From: Sphingomonas yabuuchiae
GTDB taxonomy: Bacteria > Pseudomonadota > Alphaproteobacteria > Sphingomonadales > Sphingomonadaceae
Direction: 5' to 3'
Length of the DNA: 64,000 nucleotides
NCBI RefSeq assembly: GCF_014199595.1
Contig: NZ_JACHNX010000001.1
Location: forward strand, 186,001-250,000
The notes under the pieces: model-generated
Database searches by the model: none
Seen by the model: the letters and a program-made list of their open reading frames with translations, nothing else
Told to the model about the DNA's origin: nothing
Translations under genes and position numbers: made by a program
In this document: in pieces, positions 44,542 through 54,453 of the stretch
Layout: each line of letters begins with the position of its first letter
Position numbering within the stretch: the stretch's first letter is position 1

Positions 44542-45026
44542 GCGGGGCATCCGACATCCAGGTCGTGGTCTTCGGGCTGGGCGACGAAGAATTCGCACTG
44601 CCGGTGACGACGGTCCGCGAAATCCTGGACCACCGTAACGCCTATCGGGTGCCCCATGCACCCGACTGGTTCCTGGGCCTGACCGATGTGCGCGGCGACT
44701 CCGTGCCGATGGTCGACCTGCGGGTTCGCCTGGGCATGCCCCCGGTCGATCCGACGCTGACCACCCGCGTTCTGGTGGTCGACGTGGCGGGGGGCGAGGG
44801 CAAGCCGCTGGCGCTGGGGATGGTCGTCGACCGGGTACTCGACGTCGCGACCTTCCCGGCCGAATCGGTCGAGAGCGCGCCAGACCTGGGCGGTCGCTGG
44901 CGGTCCGAGCAGATCGAGGCGATCCTGCGGCGAGGTGCGGGCTTCGTCGCACTGCTCGACCCGGCGCGCCTGTTCGGCGCGGACGGTGCCGAGGCCGCCC
45001 TGGCCGATCTCGGCATGGCGGCGTGA
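44538..45026 (+). CDS. cheW: CheW coupling protein 3
   Basis: A 162-residue CheW, near duplicate of cheW2: [20 protein letters not shown] at the start, then the same RYVPHAPDW-type core with only scattered substitutions, and a different end ([13 protein letters not shown]). Coupled to mcp4 through an ATGA overlap. With three couplers the cluster may build mixed arrays. Confidence 0.93.
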   Translation: MSGASDIQVVVFGLGDEEFALPVTTVREILDHRNAYRVPHAPDWFLGLTDVRGDSVPMVDLRVRLGMPPVDPTLTTRVLVVDVAGGEGKPLALGMVVDRVLDVATFPAESVESAPDLGGRWRSEQIEAILRRGAGFVALLDPARLFGADGAEAALADLGMAA

Positions 45027-45038
45027 TCCCATTGCTTT

Positions 45039-45062
45039 TCGGCCGCCCGGCGCGGCGGCCGA
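45039..45062 (+). terminator. Strong hairpin between cheW3 and cheR
   Basis: TCGGCCGCC (45039-45047) and GGCGGCCGA (45054-45062) form a perfect 9-bp stem with a six-base loop. It precedes the cheR ribosome site by about 20 bases, so it could attenuate cheR-cheB expression. No T-run follows. Confidence 0.5.
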
Positions 45063-45096
45063 CCCCTTCCTCTCGCTTCCGACAGGAGCCGTTCCT

Positions 45097-45951
45097 TTGA
45101 GCAGTCTGGCCCGCGCGGCATCGGCATCGCCCGACGCGCTACAGCGTCGCGATTTCGATCGCATCTCCGCCTATGTCTACAAGGAGTGCGGGATTCGCCT
45201 GCCGCCCGCCAAGATGACGATGATCGAGGGGCGCCTGCGCCGCCGCGTGCGCGCGACGGGGCTGAGCAGCCTGGGCGATTATTGCGCCTGGGTGTTCCAG
45301 GCCGATCATCTGGAGGGCGAGCGCGAGCATCTGCTGAACGCGGTCACGACCAACAAGACCGACTTCTTCCGCGAACCCAAGCATTTCGACTATCTGATGG
45401 GCACGGTCATGCCGCGCCTGCGCGACGAGGGGCAGCGCCGGGTCCGCGTGTGGAGCTCGGCCTGCTCGACCGGCGCGGAGCCCTATACGCTGGCGATGCT
45501 GCTCGACGCCTTTGCCGCCGACAGGGGCGGCCCCGACTTCGGTATCCTGGCGACCGATCTGGACAGCGAAGTGCTGCGCACCGCGCGTCGGGGCATCTAT
45601 GCGGCCGCGATGCTCGATCCGGTGCCGACGGCCTTGCGCAAACGCTATGTCATGAGCGCCAGCGATCCCAAGCGCGACGAGATGCGCATCGTGCCCGCGC
45701 TGCGTTCGTCGATCGGCTTTGCCCAGATGAATCTGATGGACGAGCGCTATCCGGTGGGTGATCCGATGGACATCATCTTCTGTCGCAACGTCCTGATCTA
45801 TTTCGACAAGCCGACCCAGGAAAAGGTCGTGCGCCGTCTGGCCGAATGCCTGCGCCCCGGCGGCTGGATGTTCCTGGGCCATTCCGAATCGATCACGGGT
45901 TTCGACCTTCCCCTGAAGACGGTGTCCAACACCGTGTTCCAACGGATCTGA
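45097..45951 (+). CDS. cheR: Chemotaxis protein methyltransferase CheR
   Basis: A 284-residue CheR: N-terminal helical domain ([20 protein letters not shown]), linker [20 protein letters not shown]-binding [15 protein letters not shown], and [10 protein letters not shown]. It methylates receptor glutamates with SAM. The start is a TTG at 45097 with ACAGGAG about eight bases upstream; no ATG fits the family N-terminus. Followed by cheB after 5 bp. Confidence 0.92.
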   Translation: MSSLARAASASPDALQRRDFDRISAYVYKECGIRLPPAKMTMIEGRLRRRVRATGLSSLGDYCAWVFQADHLEGEREHLLNAVTTNKTDFFREPKHFDYLMGTVMPRLRDEGQRRVRVWSSACSTGAEPYTLAMLLDAFAADRGGPDFGILATDLDSEVLRTARRGIYAAAMLDPVPTALRKRYVMSASDPKRDEMRIVPALRSSIGFAQMNLMDERYPVGDPMDIIFCRNVLIYFDKPTQEKVVRRLAECLRPGGWMFLGHSESITGFDLPLKTVSNTVFQRI

Positions 45952-45956
45952 CGGCC

Positions 45957-47030
45957 ATGAGCAAAGTCCGCGTGCTGGTGATCGACGACAGCGCCAGCGT
46001 CCGCCAGGCGATGACCGCGATCCTGTCCGCCGATCCCGATATCCAGGTGATCGCCGCCGCCGCCGATCCCTTCGCCGCCGCGCGCTATATCCATGAGGAG
46101 GTGCCCGATGTCATCACGCTGGACGTCGAGATGCCGCGCATGGACGGCATCACTTTCCTGCGCAAGCTGATGGCGCAGCGCCCGCTGCCCGTGGTGATGT
46201 GCTCCTCGCTGGTCGAGGAAGGCTCGGAAACGCTGCTCCAGGCGCTGGAGGCCGGGGCGGTCGACGTCATCCTGAAGCCGCGCGTGGGGGTCGCCGACCA
46301 CCTGAACGAAGCGCATATGATGATCCGCGAGACGGTGAAGGGTGCGGCCAAGGCGCGGCTTGGCGCACGGCGCTCCCAGGTCAAGCTGAACCCGGCGCAG
46401 AAACTGACGGCCGATGCCGTCCTGCCGCCGCCGACCGGCCGCGCGATGAGCCGCACGACCGAGATGGTGGTGTGCATCGGCGCCTCGACCGGCGGCACGG
46501 AGGCGCTGCGCGAGGTGCTGGAGGCGCTGCCCGCCAATTCGCCGGGCATCGTCATCGTCCAGCATATGCCGGAGAGCTTCACCCGCGCCTTTGCCAAGCG
46601 GCTCGACGGGCTGTGCCAGGTCGACGTCAAGGAGGCCGAGGACGGCGACACGGTGATGCGCGGCCGCGTGCTGATCGCGCCGGGCGGGCTGCGCCACACC
46701 ATGCTGGAGCGGCAGGGCGCGCGCTATGTCGTGTCGGTGCGCGAGGGGCCGCTGGTCTCGCGCCATCGCCCCTCGGTCGATGTGCTGTTCCGTTCGGCGG
46801 CGCGCAACGCGGGCTCCAACGCGGTCGGCATCATCCTGACCGGCATGGGCGACGACGGCGCGCGTGGCCTGCTGGAGATGAAGCAGGCGGGCGCCCGCAC
46901 CTTTGCGCAGGACGAGGCGACCTCAGTCGTGTTCGGCATGCCCAAGGAAGCGATCGCGCGCGGCGCCCATGACAAGATCATCCCGCTGGGCAGCGTCGCA
47001 CGCGAACTGCTCCACGCCACGGCACGCTAA
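45957..47030 (+). CDS. cheB: Chemotaxis protein-glutamate methylesterase CheB
   Basis: A 357-residue CheB: receiver domain with D56 in [12 protein letters not shown], a linker, then the esterase domain with catalytic serine in [18 protein letters not shown] and [11 protein letters not shown]. It demethylates or deamidates receptors when phosphorylated by CheA. Start at ATG 45957, 5 bp after cheR. Together with cheR it implies a methylation-based adaptation system. Confidence 0.94.
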   Translation: MSKVRVLVIDDSASVRQAMTAILSADPDIQVIAAAADPFAAARYIHEEVPDVITLDVEMPRMDGITFLRKLMAQRPLPVVMCSSLVEEGSETLLQALEAGAVDVILKPRVGVADHLNEAHMMIRETVKGAAKARLGARRSQVKLNPAQKLTADAVLPPPTGRAMSRTTEMVVCIGASTGGTEALREVLEALPANSPGIVIVQHMPESFTRAFAKRLDGLCQVDVKEAEDGDTVMRGRVLIAPGGLRHTMLERQGARYVVSVREGPLVSRHRPSVDVLFRSAARNAGSNAVGIILTGMGDDGARGLLEMKQAGARTFAQDEATSVVFGMPKEAIARGAHDKIIPLGSVARELLHATAR

Positions 47031-47043
47031 GAAGGAACGACAC

Positions 47044-48792
47044 ATGTTTGTGGCACGGATCGATACCGACAATGCGGCTCCGCTGGCTGGCGACCTGCCG
47101 ACCTCGCCCGCCATTTCCTTCGCGACACTGGCGGAGCAGGTGCAGGACCGGATGGGCGGCCTGGAGGATGCCTTTCGCGAAACCGGCGAGACGCTGGCCA
47201 CCGCGATCGGCACGATCGACGGCATGGCGGACGGGCTGACGACCATTCGCCAGGCCCTGTCGCACGACACCGCCGGAGTGGCGGTCTCCCGGCTGCGCGA
47301 CGTCGCCTATCGCCTGATCACCCTGCCGATCATCCAAAAGCGGCGCGCGATCGAGGTCGAGACGCTGACCGGCCGCACCCGCGAGCTTCGCGGCCTGCTG
47401 AACGAGGTCAGCACCATACTGAAGCTGCTCGGCATCTATGGGATGAACATCAAGATCGCCTCGTCGGGCGAGGCGGCGTTCTTCAACTTCGTCGTCGGCA
47501 TGGACGAGAAGCTGACCACCGGCCGCCAGGAACTGCGCCAGATCGAGCGGCAGCTGGACCAGTTCGGCCGGGTGGTGGGCGACGTGCAGCAGGCCGACCG
47601 CCTGCTCGCCACCGAATGCGACCGCGCCGGGGCCGCCGTGCCCGCCGAGCTGACCGCCAATGCCAATGCGCTGCAGGATCATATCGAATCGGTGATGCGC
47701 ATGACCGACGAGGTCGGCGGCATCGTGCGCACCGTACAGGGCGAGGTCGCGCGCATCCTGGGCGCGATCCAGATCGGCGACAGCGTGCGCCAGCGCGCCG
47801 AACATGCCATCGCCATGCTGCGCCGGGTCGCGATGGACGATGCGCCGGGCGGCATGCCGGAAGGGGCCAAGGCGCATATGGCCCGGCTGATCTCCGCTCA
47901 GCTGAACGCGATGGCCGACGAGTTCGGGCGGGAGATCGCCTCGATCGTCACCTCGCTGGAACGGCTGGCGCCGCTGGCGGATCACTTGCGCGAGCTGCTG
48001 GGGTCGCAGGGCGGCGCGGACGGACAGCTGCTGTTCCGGTTGGAACATGGCATCTCCTCGCTGGGCAATGTCACCGACCAGCTGTGCGATGCCGATGGCC
48101 ATCTGGCCGAGCTGACCGGCTTTGTCAGCCGCACGCTGGCCGACCTGACCGACGGGCTGAGCCGCATCCGCCACATCGCCGTGAATGTGCAGGATATCTC
48201 GACCAACACCCAGCTGCTGTGCCGTCGCCACGGCACGCTGGGCCGCGCGGTGGCGGTGATCGCCAAGGAAGTCGCCCCCTGCGCCAGCCGCCTCGACCAG
48301 TTGAGCGTGGCGGTCGGTTCGCTGATCGGCGTGCTCAGCGGGATCGATCTGGTCCAGCAGGACAACACGCACAGCGAGAATGGCGACACGCGCGGCGCGC
48401 TTCAGGAAGCGCTGGCGGTCGTGCGGCGCGCCTGCGAAAGCTCGGCAGGGGCCATGGTCAAGGGTGGCGGGGATGCCGAGCGGATCGTCGCCTCTCTCCA
48501 GGCGAGCGCCGGGGATCTGGGCGAGCAGCATGATTTCGTACAGACGCTGTGCACCGTCGCTCTGGAGCTGACCCGCTACGCCGATCGGGTCGCGCCCGAA
48601 ACCCCGAACGGCACCGAAATGACCGCGGCGGACGAGGCCGTGCTGGCGGACATGCTGCCCTGGGCGGCAAGCCTCTATACCATGGCGTCCGAACGTCTGA
48701 TCCATGCGGCCTATCTGCTGCCCGGCATGGAGCCGGTCGCGACGGTGACGGCGGCGGTGACGTTCGACGATGATGATGACGGGCTGTTCTGA
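47044..48792 (+). CDS. Degenerate receptor-like protein at end of chemosensory cluster
   Basis: A 582-residue, mostly helical cytoplasmic protein with no membrane segment. Two stretches echo a receptor hairpin tip. Around residues 375-420, IRHIAVNVQDISTNTQLL is followed by GRAVAVIAKEVAPCASRLDQL, which lines up with the [20 protein letters not shown] and [16 protein letters not shown] segments of the true receptors but loses most key residues. A second, weaker one lies at 125-160 (LGIYGMNIKIASSGEAAFF). It ends in an acidic FDDDDDGLF and lacks the common receptor tail. It starts 13 bp after cheB, so it belongs to the operon. A decoy receptor, scaffold or CheA regulator is possible; function unknown. 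Confidence 0.8.
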   Translation: MFVARIDTDNAAPLAGDLPTSPAISFATLAEQVQDRMGGLEDAFRETGETLATAIGTIDGMADGLTTIRQALSHDTAGVAVSRLRDVAYRLITLPIIQKRRAIEVETLTGRTRELRGLLNEVSTILKLLGIYGMNIKIASSGEAAFFNFVVGMDEKLTTGRQELRQIERQLDQFGRVVGDVQQADRLLATECDRAGAAVPAELTANANALQDHIESVMRMTDEVGGIVRTVQGEVARILGAIQIGDSVRQRAEHAIAMLRRVAMDDAPGGMPEGAKAHMARLISAQLNAMADEFGREIASIVTSLERLAPLADHLRELLGSQGGADGQLLFRLEHGISSLGNVTDQLCDADGHLAELTGFVSRTLADLTDGLSRIRHIAVNVQDISTNTQLLCRRHGTLGRAVAVIAKEVAPCASRLDQLSVAVGSLIGVLSGIDLVQQDNTHSENGDTRGALQEALAVVRRACESSAGAMVKGGGDAERIVASLQASAGDLGEQHDFVQTLCTVALELTRYADRVAPETPNGTEMTAADEAVLADMLPWAASLYTMASERLIHAAYLLPGMEPVATVTAAVTFDDDDDGLF

Positions 48793-48836
48793 TCCCGATT
48801 GCACGGCGCTTTAGCCGCCTTGCATGAAGTTCATCC

Positions 48837-48864
48837 CCGGGGTGCGAAGCCATTCGCACCCCGG
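48837..48864 (+). terminator. Terminator of the chemosensory cluster
   Basis: CCGGGGTGCGAA (48837-48848) and TTCGCACCCCGG (48853-48864) form a perfect 12-bp stem with a four-base loop, followed by ATCGTTTC. It is the strongest hairpin seen and marks the end of the cluster 45 bp after the last gene. Confidence 0.85.
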
Positions 48865-48926
48865 ATCGTTTCGCTCTTGCAGCATGACGGGCACCGGCCC
48901 CGTCCACAGCAAGGGAAAGACGAACC

Positions 48927-50651
48927 ATGGCCGAGACGATCGCCGATCTTTTGAACCGCACGCTGGTCGAGGCGGGCGTCGAGCGGATCTGGGGCGTGAC
49001 GGGCGACAGCCTGAACGCGTTCAACGACTCGCTCCGCAAGTCGGGCAAGATCCAATGGATGCATGTCCGCAACGAGGAAGCGGGCGCCTTTGCGGCGGGG
49101 GCGGAAGCGGCGGCGACCGACAGGCTGGCGGTCTGCGCGGGCAGCTGCGGGCCGGGCAATCTCCATCTGATCAACGGACTGTTCGACTGCCACCGCAACC
49201 ATGTGCCGGTGCTGGCGATCGCGGCGCATATCCCGTCGAGCGAGATCGGCCTGAACTATTTCCAGGAAACCCATCCCACCGAGCTGTTCCGCGAATGCAG
49301 CCATTTCTGCGAGATGGTGCAGGACCCGCGCCAGATGCCCGAACTGCTCCACCGCGCGATCCGCACCGCCATCGGCAAGCGCGGCGTGGCGGTGCTGGTC
49401 ATCCCCGGCGATGTCGCGCTGAAGCCCGCGCCCGAGACGCGCAGCGTCGCCTTTCCGCCGCTGGCCACGCCGCGCCTCGTGCCGCCGCAGGCGGAGCTGG
49501 GCAAGATCGCCGACCTGCTCAACGAATCGAAGGCGGTGACGCTGCTGTGCGGCGCGGGCACGGCGGGGGCCCATGCCGAGGTCGTGGCGCTGGCCGAAGC
49601 GTTGAAGGCCCCGATCGTCCATGCATACCGGGGCAAGGAATGGATCGAATACGACAACCCCTATGATGTCGGCATGACCGGGCTGATCGGCTTTTCGTCG
49701 GGCTATCACGCGATGATGGAGTGCGACACGCTGCTGATGCTGGGCACCGATTTCCCCTATCGCAACTTCTATCCCGAAAAGGCGAAGGTGGTGCAGGTCG
49801 ATCGCGACCCGGGCGCATTGGGGCGGCGGGTGCCGCTGGACCTGGGCGTGGTGGGCGACGTGGCCGAGGTGGCGCGCGGCCTGATCCCGCTGATCGCGGG
49901 CGAGCGCGACGGGCGTTTCCTGGACAAGGCGCGGGCGCATTACCGCGACGCGCGCAAGGGGCTGGACGACCTCGCCACCCCGCGAGACGGCGACAAGCCG
50001 CTGCATCCGCAATTCGTCGCGCGCACCATCGACCGGCTCGCCGATGAGGATGCCGTCTTCACTGCCGATGTCGGCACGCCCGCCGTCTGGGCGGCGCGCT
50101 ATCTGACGATGAACGGTCGGCGTCGGATCATCGGCTCTTTCAACCACGGATCGATGGCCAATGCCCTGCCGCAGGCGCTGGGCGTGCAGGGGGCCTATCC
50201 GGGGCGGCAGGTCGTGTCGATGTCGGGGGACGGCGGACTGACCATGTTGATGGGCGACATGCTGACCGCCGTGCAGATGAAGCTGCCGGTCAAGATCGTA
50301 GTCTTCAACAATTCGACGCTCGGCTTCGTCGCGCTGGAGCAGAAGGCGGCGGGCTATGTCGACGACAATGTGTCGCTCCAGAACCCGGACTTCGGCGCGA
50401 TCGCGCGCGAGATGGGCTATTTCGGGGTGCGCGTCACCCGTTCTGACGCGCTGGAGGGCGCGTTGCGCGAAGCGTTCGCGCATGACGGCCCGGCACTGGT
50501 CGATGTCGTGACCGAGACGCAGGAACTGATCATGCCGCCCAAGATCCAGGCCGAGCAGATCAAGGGGTTCAGCCTCTATGCCGCGCGCGCGGTCCTGAGC
50601 GGGCGTGGCGACGAGGTGTTGGAACTGGCGCGGGCCAATCTCTTCCGGTGA
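48927..50651 (+). CDS. poxB: Thiamine-diphosphate pyruvate dehydrogenase (quinone), PoxB-like
   Basis: A 574-residue ThDP enzyme with three domains: N-terminal ThDP-pyrimidine domain ([27 protein letters not shown]), central FAD-type domain, C-terminal ThDP-pyrophosphate domain with [18 protein letters not shown] and [13 protein letters not shown]. The features fit pyruvate:quinone oxidoreductase, which yields acetate and reduces membrane quinone. Related acetolactate or oxidase enzymes are less likely given [11 protein letters not shown] at the start. Followed without a gap by a FUSC protein. Confidence 0.9.
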   Translation: MAETIADLLNRTLVEAGVERIWGVTGDSLNAFNDSLRKSGKIQWMHVRNEEAGAFAAGAEAAATDRLAVCAGSCGPGNLHLINGLFDCHRNHVPVLAIAAHIPSSEIGLNYFQETHPTELFRECSHFCEMVQDPRQMPELLHRAIRTAIGKRGVAVLVIPGDVALKPAPETRSVAFPPLATPRLVPPQAELGKIADLLNESKAVTLLCGAGTAGAHAEVVALAEALKAPIVHAYRGKEWIEYDNPYDVGMTGLIGFSSGYHAMMECDTLLMLGTDFPYRNFYPEKAKVVQVDRDPGALGRRVPLDLGVVGDVAEVARGLIPLIAGERDGRFLDKARAHYRDARKGLDDLATPRDGDKPLHPQFVARTIDRLADEDAVFTADVGTPAVWAARYLTMNGRRRIIGSFNHGSMANALPQALGVQGAYPGRQVVSMSGDGGLTMLMGDMLTAVQMKLPVKIVVFNNSTLGFVALEQKAAGYVDDNVSLQNPDFGAIAREMGYFGVRVTRSDALEGALREAFAHDGPALVDVVTETQELIMPPKIQAEQIKGFSLYAARAVLSGRGDEVLELARANLFR

Positions 50652-51166
50652 CGCCGCCGCCGCTCCTGCGCGACTGGGTGACGGCGCATGTGTCGCGCGA
50701 GGAGACGGTGCGCACCATCGCCTTCGTCGCGCGCTGTACCGGCGCAGCGGTGCTGGCGCTCAGCATCGCCGACCGGCTGCACCTCGACCATCCGGTCTGG
50801 GCTAGCGTCTCCGCGCTCGTCGTCTCGCAGGACCGGCTGGGCGACACGCATCGCTCGCTCACCTGGCGGATCGTCGCGACGCTGATCGGGGTGGCGGTGG
50901 CGCTGCTCGTCGCCTTTGCCATGCCCGATGCCGGGGCGGTCGCGATGCTGGCGGTGGCGGTCGGAGTCACCGCCGCCATTGCGCGGATTCGCACCGAATT
51001 GCGGGTGTGCATGTGGACCTCGGTCATCGTCCTGCTGACCGTGCCGCCGGGGGGCACGATCCTGACCGCCGCGCTGGCGCGGGCGCAGGAAGTCATGCTG
51101 GGCGTCGCGATCGGGGCGATCCTGCACTGGGGCTTCGAGCGATTGCTGTTCCGCCGAACCGGCTGA
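50648..51166 (+). CDS. FUSC family membrane protein
   Basis: A 172-residue protein with several hydrophobic helices between residues 25 and 160. Its core [21 protein letters not shown] and [18 protein letters not shown] match the N-terminal FUSC/aromatic-acid exporter type domain, here as a stand-alone half. Start is GTG 50648 overlapping the poxB stop by 4 bp. Role as transporter is inferred from family only. Confidence 0.8.
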   Translation: MTPPPLLRDWVTAHVSREETVRTIAFVARCTGAAVLALSIADRLHLDHPVWASVSALVVSQDRLGDTHRSLTWRIVATLIGVAVALLVAFAMPDAGAVAMLAVAVGVTAAIARIRTELRVCMWTSVIVLLTVPPGGTILTAALARAQEVMLGVAIGAILHWGFERLLFRRTG

Positions 51167-51305
51167 ACCAGGCCTAACCTGTCGGACAAATAAACCAGAT
51201 CGATCGGCCTCCAACAACGCCATTTGCGTGCACATACGAAAACATTTGCGGATTCGGGTGGCGCAACGCACACTGGCATAAAATAAGATTAGTCGGAGAA
51301 GATCG

Positions 51306-53264
51306 GTGCCTTCATGCTGTCCCGCCCCGTCGCGGCGTCAAGTCCTTGCCACGGCCAGCACGGCTGCGCTGGCGACAGGATGGGGGGCGGCGATGCCCGC
51401 TTCGGCCTGGGCGCAGAATGGCCTCAAGCCGATGGCATCCATGGCGGCCCCCATGCCTGCTAACGCGGTGCAGCCCTTCGACATGGCCGACGTCACGCTG
51501 GCGGACAGTCCCTTCCTCCATGCGCAGAAGATGACCGAGGCGTATCTGATGCGCCTGCAGCCCGACCGGTTGCTCGCGAATTTCCGCACCAATGCCGGAT
51601 TGAAGCCCAAGGCGCCGGTCTATGGCGGCTGGGAGTCGGAGGCGCAGTGGGCTGACATCAACTGCCATGGCCATACGCTGGGCCATTATCTCTCGGCCTG
51701 TGCGCTGGCGTACCGCGCGACCAAGGACAAGCGCTACCGCCAGCGCATCGACTATATCGCGAATGAACTGGCCGCGTGCCAGCAGGCGGCGGGCACCGGC
51801 CTGGTCTGCGCCTTTCCGAAGGGGCCGGCGCTGGTCGCGGCGCATCTGCGTGGCGAGCCGATCACCGGTGTGCCCTGGTACACGCTGCACAAGGTCTATG
51901 CGGGCCTGCGCGATGCGGTGCAGCTCGCGGGGAGCGAGGCGGCGCGGCCGGTGCTGATCCGGCTGGCCGATTGGGGCGTCGTCGCCACCAAGCCGCTGTC
52001 GGATGCCCAGTTCGAGACGATGCTGGAGACCGAATATGGCGGCATGAACGAGGTGTATGCCGATCTGTATTTCATGACCGGCAACGAGGACTATCGCCGT
52101 CTGGCCGAACGCTTCTCGCAAAAGGCGGTGATGAAGCCGCTGGGCCAGGGCCGCGACTATCTCGACGGGATGCACGCCAACACCCAGATTCCGAAGATCA
52201 TCGGTTTCCAGCGCGTCTATGAGGCGAATGGCGATGATGCCTATCACAACGCCGCCGCCTTTTTCTGGCGGACGGTCGCGCATACCCGCGCCTTTGCCAC
52301 CGGCGGGCATGGCGATGGCGAGCATTTCTTCGCCATGGCGGACTTCGACAAGCATGTCTTCTCCGCCAAGGGATCGGAGACATGCTGCCAGCACAATATG
52401 CTGAAGCTGACCCGCGCGCTGTTCCTGCGCGACCCGCAGGCGGAATATGCCGATTATTACGAGCGGACGCTCTACAATGGCATCCTCGCCTCGCAGGACC
52501 CGGACTCGGGCATGGCGACCTATTTCCAGGGTGCGCGGCCGGGGTACATGAAGCTCTATCACACGCCCGAGGACAGCTTCTGGTGCTGCACCGGCACGGG
52601 CATGGAAAATCATGTGAAGTATTGCGACTCGATCTACTTCCATGACGACCGGGCGCTGTACGTGAACCTGTTCATTCCCTCGACTGTGACCTGGGCCGAC
52701 AAGGGGGCGTCGCTGACCCAGGCGACGAACTTCCCCGAGGCGGGCAACACCCAGTTCCGCTGGAAACTGCGCCAGCCGACCGAACTGACCCTGAAGCTGC
52801 GCCACCCGAAATGGAGCCGCACCGCGACCCTGCTGGTCAACGGCGCGGAGGTGCAGCGCTCCGACAAGCCGGGAAGCTATGCGGAACTGACCCGGACCTG
52901 GAAGACCGGCGACACGGTCGAATGGCGTATGGTCATGGAACCCGCCGTCGAGAGCGCCCCCGCCGCGCCGGAGATCGTCGCCTTCACCTATGGCCCGCTG
53001 GTGCTGGCGGGCGCACTGGGTCGCGAGGGGCTGGCGCCGGGTGCGGACATCATCGTCAGCGAGCGGAAGTACGGCGAGTATAACGACACGCCGTTCCAGG
53101 CCCCGACGCTATCGGGTGAGCCCGATGCCCTGGCGAAGACGATCAGCGCGACCGGCAAGCCGCTGGAGTTCACCATCCCGGCGGCGGACGGCCAGAAGGT
53201 GCGGCTGGTCCCGTATCATCGCATCGCGCATGAGCGTTACGCGACATATTGGAAGCTGGCCTGA
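51306..53264 (+). CDS. Glycoside hydrolase family 127 (DUF1680), Tat-exported
   Basis: A 652-residue secreted enzyme. The N-terminus has twin arginines (SRRQVLATAST) and a hydrophobic stretch ending ASAWA, a Tat signal. The catalytic (alpha/alpha)6 barrel includes GHTLGHYLSACA, the cysteine pairs ETCCQHN and FWCCTGTGMENH that bind zinc and supply the nucleophile in GH127, and a following beta-sandwich domain. GH127 enzymes are beta-L-arabinofuranosidases or relatives acting on plant glycans. The start is a GTG at 51306 with GGAGA about eight bases upstream. Confidence 0.9.
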   Translation: MPSCCPAPSRRQVLATASTAALATGWGAAMPASAWAQNGLKPMASMAAPMPANAVQPFDMADVTLADSPFLHAQKMTEAYLMRLQPDRLLANFRTNAGLKPKAPVYGGWESEAQWADINCHGHTLGHYLSACALAYRATKDKRYRQRIDYIANELAACQQAAGTGLVCAFPKGPALVAAHLRGEPITGVPWYTLHKVYAGLRDAVQLAGSEAARPVLIRLADWGVVATKPLSDAQFETMLETEYGGMNEVYADLYFMTGNEDYRRLAERFSQKAVMKPLGQGRDYLDGMHANTQIPKIIGFQRVYEANGDDAYHNAAAFFWRTVAHTRAFATGGHGDGEHFFAMADFDKHVFSAKGSETCCQHNMLKLTRALFLRDPQAEYADYYERTLYNGILASQDPDSGMATYFQGARPGYMKLYHTPEDSFWCCTGTGMENHVKYCDSIYFHDDRALYVNLFIPSTVTWADKGASLTQATNFPEAGNTQFRWKLRQPTELTLKLRHPKWSRTATLLVNGAEVQRSDKPGSYAELTRTWKTGDTVEWRMVMEPAVESAPAAPEIVAFTYGPLVLAGALGREGLAPGADIIVSERKYGEYNDTPFQAPTLSGEPDALAKTISATGKPLEFTIPAADGQKVRLVPYHRIAHERYATYWKLA

Positions 53265-53276
53265 TTGCGGACTAAG

Positions 53277-53689
53277 ACCACCCCGGCGAAGGCCGGGGTC
53301 CAGTTGCCCTGTCACCGCGGTTGATCCCAGAAGATTTGTTCGCGCGGAGGCGCGGAGGACGCAGAGAGGGTATCGGATTGGCGACGGCGCAGCTCCATCA
53401 GCACATGATGGAGAGAGGCAGAGCAGGATGACATTACGCTGAGTCTATGAGAGCCCCTCCCCTTCAGGGGAGGGGTTGGGGTGGGGCCTTTCCACGAACG
53501 CCGCGCTTGCGGAAGCGCCCCACCCCCGGCCCCTCCCCTGAAGGGGAGGGGGGCCATTTCAGGTCATCAAGGTCGAGAGCTGCCCCATGCGAGACACCTC
53601 CGCGTCCTCCGCGCCTCCGCGCGAACATAATCTCTCTCGGCGCTCCACCGATCGCGTGGCAAGTGGACCCAGGCCTTCGCCGGGGTGGG
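53277..53689. repeat. Nested three-level inverted repeat
   Basis: Three different inverted pairs are stacked around one centre near 53490. Outer: CCCCGGCGAAGGCCGGGG at 53277-53302 with its partner at 53664-53689. Middle: GCGCGGAGGCGCGGAGGACG at 53339-53368 with its partner at 53597-53625. Inner: CCCTCCCCTTCAGGGGAGGG at 53454-53486 with its partner at 53518-53553. It fills the entire 445-bp space between the GH127 gene and tRNA-Val. No gene is visible inside. Confidence 0.85.
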
Positions 53690-53709
53690 GCTATAGAGTG
53701 ATGTCGGAA

Positions 53710-53785
53710 TGGTGGGCGATGACGGGCTCGAACCGCCGACATTCTCGGTGTAAACGAGACGCTCTACCAACTGAGCTAATCGCCC
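53710..53785 (-). tRNA. tRNA-Val (anticodon TAC)
   Basis: A 76-nt cloverleaf on the minus strand with encoded CCA. Acceptor GGGCGAT pairs with ATCGCCC, D stem GCTC/GAGC, anticodon stem TCTCG/CGAGA with loop TTTACAC (TAC), T stem GGCGG/CCGTC with one G·T pair. It flanks the gene transfer agent cluster on its left. Confidence 0.95.
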
Positions 53786-53973
53786 CCTCTCGGGAAGCCC
53801 TGCCTAATGCCGATGCGCTTGGCGTCTGGCAAGCCGCTTTTATGCGGTAAACCCATCTGGTTCGTTTGTTGGATACAAACCCGACTGTTATCGGTACATA
53901 ACGGGAACATCGAGGGGCGGATGCGATCGGGGAAGCGGTCGGGTTCGCGCTCGGTGTTTCGGGGGGAGCGGGG

Positions 53974-54453
53974 ATGGCCGGAACGGGGGAGGGCGCGCGG
54001 TGGACGCTGGCGCGGCGACGGCAATTCCTGGCGGCGCTGGCGGTCAGCGCCGATGCGGGGGCGGCAGCACGCGCGGTGGGAGAGACGCTGCGGGCTGCAC
54101 GCACTTTGCGGGCGCGCGACCGGGCCTTTGGCGAGGCCTGGGATGAAGCGATCGGCGCGGCGCATGCGCTGGTCGAGGAAGGGCTGCTGCGCCGGATGCT
54201 GACCCTGTTGGCGGCCGAGGACGGGGAGGAGGGCGGAGAGGCCGGTGCGGGGACCACCGGCCTCTCCATCACCCCGCCGCTCAGCGCCACCGAGGTGCAA
54301 TTCTATCTGAAGCTGCTCGCACGCCGCGATGCGCTGGCCAAGGCCGGTGACGGCGCGAGCGAAGCGGCACGGGCCGACTCGGCCGAGACCGATGCGGCGC
54401 TGGAACGCGCGCTCGATGGGCTGGCGCGTCGGCGGTTGAAGGGGATGGCGTGA
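53974..54453 (+). CDS. GTA small terminase-like protein (RcGTA g1 position)
   Basis: A 159-residue, mostly helical protein: WTLARRRQFLAALAVSADAG looks like an N-terminal helix-turn-helix typical of small terminase subunits, and the C-terminus is rich in Ala/Arg. It directly precedes the large terminase and overlaps it by one base (TGATG). In RcGTA-like clusters g1 takes this place and is a small terminase. Homology is judged by position and domain style. Confidence 0.75.
   Translation: MAGTGEGARWTLARRRQFLAALAVSADAGAAARAVGETLRAARTLRARDRAFGEAWDEAIGAAHALVEEGLLRRMLTLLAAEDGEEGGEAGAGTTGLSITPPLSATEVQFYLKLLARRDALAKAGDGASEAARADSAETDAALERALDGLARRRLKGMA

Noticed and set aside
40757..44952. Long minus-strand frames of over 670 codons across the receptor genes
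   Set aside because: They repeat wherever the receptor signalling domain repeats, showing that they are mirror frames of the real genes.
53277..53689. CRISPR array
   Set aside because: The repeats are inverted pairs of different elements, not regularly spaced direct repeats, and no cas gene is present anywhere in the window.
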